From Spinacia oleracea (Eukaryota > Streptophyta > Magnoliopsida > Caryophyllales > Amaranthaceae), in assembly GCF_020520425.1 (NCBI RefSeq), contig NC_079487.1:132578385-132642384 (forward strand): 64,000 bases of DNA. The letters run 5' to 3'. The notes beneath the pieces are model-generated. The model had not been told where the DNA came from. It searched no databases and saw only the letters and a program-made list of their open reading frames with translations. Of the stretch, positions 62,482-64,000 are shown piece by piece (position 1 is the first letter of the stretch; every line of letters starts with the position of its first letter). Both the position numbers and the translations under genes were made by a program.

Positions 62482-64000
62482 ATGTCAGCATATGACAATG
62501 TTATTGGGGGTAAGTTGAAACTTAAAGGAAAAGCCTTGGATGTGAAGACTGGTGGCGTAAAGAAGAAGAAGAAACAAAAGAAACAGTATGATGAAGTTTC
62601 AGAAACAAAAGTGGATGAAACGTTGGACGGTTAGTTAACATAATAGTTTTAAAGTATATAAATTACGTTTCTGATTTGCTTGAAGTCTTAAACTTTGCTA
62701 TCCATCTCTTGTATTGTTAAATATCATTGTCTTTGCAGTTTTTGCATTCAGGAGCTTTAATATTTCCTTTCAGGCCATCATTTGATTATAAGGTTTCTTG
62801 TGTTGGTAGCCTCTATTAACAGGCTTTTCTTAGACTCATAGCCAGTATGTGTCATGCTGAAATAGAAGCAACCACTGTTAACTTTTTTTGTTTCTCTGGT
62901 TTAACAAAGAAGAAATCTTATTTTTATACCTGAATTTTTTATTCGTCTTGTGGTTCTCTTTTAATCTTTACTACTACTTGTTATGTGCTGCATGACAGCA
63001 TTCTTGTTCGATTCAGACACTGCATACCACATTTTACACTAATACCCTGACTCCCTGAGAGAGTGAGAGTTACCTTTCCAACAATTGTCCATTTTCTGCT
63101 TATCATGACCTTGAAGTTTAATCGCAGCAGCTTCGAACCATCGGAATTGCCTGTGAAAGTGGTTCCATGAACATTATCACAATCATAAAGACGTTCTACT
63201 GGCTGCTGTAAGCCTGTAAGAAACCTAAATACCTAACATAAGAGTAAGTTCATTTCAATTCAGGTAAACAGCCCTGCTAGGGGATGCTACTGAATTATGA
63301 TAAGGTTGTGGTCAACTTGCTTTCCATGGCCTCACAGCCTTTTTGAGATGCTATATGATTACATGTTTTTCTGTTTCTGTCTGGTAACTGACAAGATAAC
63401 AACTTGTTGTACTGCTACTTGAGATTCATAGAGTTTATTGAGTTTTCTTGTCCTTTCTTGATAAACAAGGTAAATGAAATTGTGAGACTGATGAACTCCC
63501 TCCTGTTTCTAAAGATATCAAAGTTAGACCTCCCTCCTGTGAGAATGAAATTGTGAGAATGATGAACTCCCTCCTGTTTCTAAAGGCGTCACAAAATCTC
63601 TTTCCTGAGCTTATTACGGACTTACAACATTTGGCAAATGTTTGATTGATTGATCGACGTGTTCAATCCTCCTCACTTCCCTTAAAATTTGACAGAATAT
63701 TCTATTTTCTACTTATGACTTGGTTTCATTGTATTTTTGGGTTTGATTGATTGACATGTTCAATTTTGGATTTCATTACCTTATTTGGGTTTCGGGTGCA
63801 GGTGGAAGTGCCGAAGCTTTAACTCTTACTAATGAAGAGGAGAACGGTAACAACGAATCAGACAAGTCAACCGGGAAAGGGAAGGCCCCAAAATTTGCTG
63901 ATCATCTGACTCCAGCTGAAAAACGATACATAGAGCAGAGAGAGCAGCTTGATGTCCAGAAGTATTCTAAAATGTCTAAGAATTCCCACCGTGATCGTCT
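62482..64000 (+). CDS. FAM32A-like protein (DUF1754), 3' end outside the window
   Basis: Coding exon 1 is 62482-62629 and exon 2 starts at 63802 and runs off the window at 64000. The junction is in phase (G|GT). The start MSAYDNVIGGKLKLKGKALD and the Lys run VKKKKKQKKQYDE are the hallmark of the eukaryotic FAM32A family. Exon 2 carries DHLTPAEKRYIEQREQLDVQ and KMSKNSHRDR, the conserved core just before the family's C-terminal end. The human homologue is a spliceosome (C* complex) factor that promotes exon ligation. A nuclear splicing role in plants is inference. About 30 residues are missing beyond the window. The region between the exons has a 71-bp partial tandem duplication (about 63473 and 63544). 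Confidence 0.9.

Noticed and set aside
1-64000. CRISPR arrays, operons, organellar insertions, rRNA or tRNA genes
   Set aside because: Looked for and not seen. The tandem arrays lack a repeat-spacer pattern, and no chloroplast or mitochondrial gene sequence was recognised.

Overview
This is nuclear DNA from a flowering plant, most likely a core eudicot. The genes carry many short introns with GT..AG ends, the spacers are AT-rich, and the conceptual proteins read like orthologues of Arabidopsis proteins. The dense Stowaway-type MITEs with CTCCCTCCGT ends and the short tRNA-derived SINEs would fit a Caryophyllales/Amaranthaceae genome, but that narrower placement is only an impression. Nothing bacterial, organellar or CRISPR-like was seen.

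Layout. 1-1189: spacer with a MITE and a 21-bp tandem array. 1190-8300 (+): VPS11, the RING-H2 core subunit of the HOPS/CORVET tethering complexes; intron 1 holds a Stowaway MITE and an antisense fossil of a Copia retrotransposon. 10270-12244 (+): a small plant-specific gene, probably organelle-targeted, whose single intron is swollen by a 192-bp tandem repeat. 15101-19907 (-), with a leader reaching about 20930: a membrane-anchored RING-CH (MARCH-like) E3 ligase. 20940-25770: a gene-poor repeat block with a non-autonomous Helitron carrying a nested Stowaway MITE, a possible solo LTR and an unrecognised gene relic. 25772-35165 (+): Mediator subunit MED8 in 11 exons. 36129-37058 (-): a probable small serine-rich gene of unknown function. 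38822-48696 (-): the very large UTP10/HEATR1 gene for pre-rRNA processing, with one 5.6-kb exon and a 9-bp-TSD Mutator-like MITE in its last coding intron. 48700-52387: spacer with a SINE. 52388-59493 (+): DWF5, 7-dehydrocholesterol reductase, 13 exons. 60.0-61.06 kb: a MITE and a 5'-truncated LINE. 61.1-64.0 kb (+): a FAM32A-like gene cut by the window edge.

The genes are unrelated housekeeping functions (vesicle tethering, ubiquitination, transcription, ribosome biogenesis, brassinosteroid/sterol synthesis) and do not form a pathway or operon. Exon coordinates were worked out by hand from splice signals, reading-frame continuity and remembered family sequences; every multi-exon model below keeps frame across all junctions. 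I found no novel multi-gene system. The interesting material is in the repeats (several with visible target-site duplications), in possible leader uORFs, spliced 3' UTRs and tandem splice donors, and in two unrecognised small genes.
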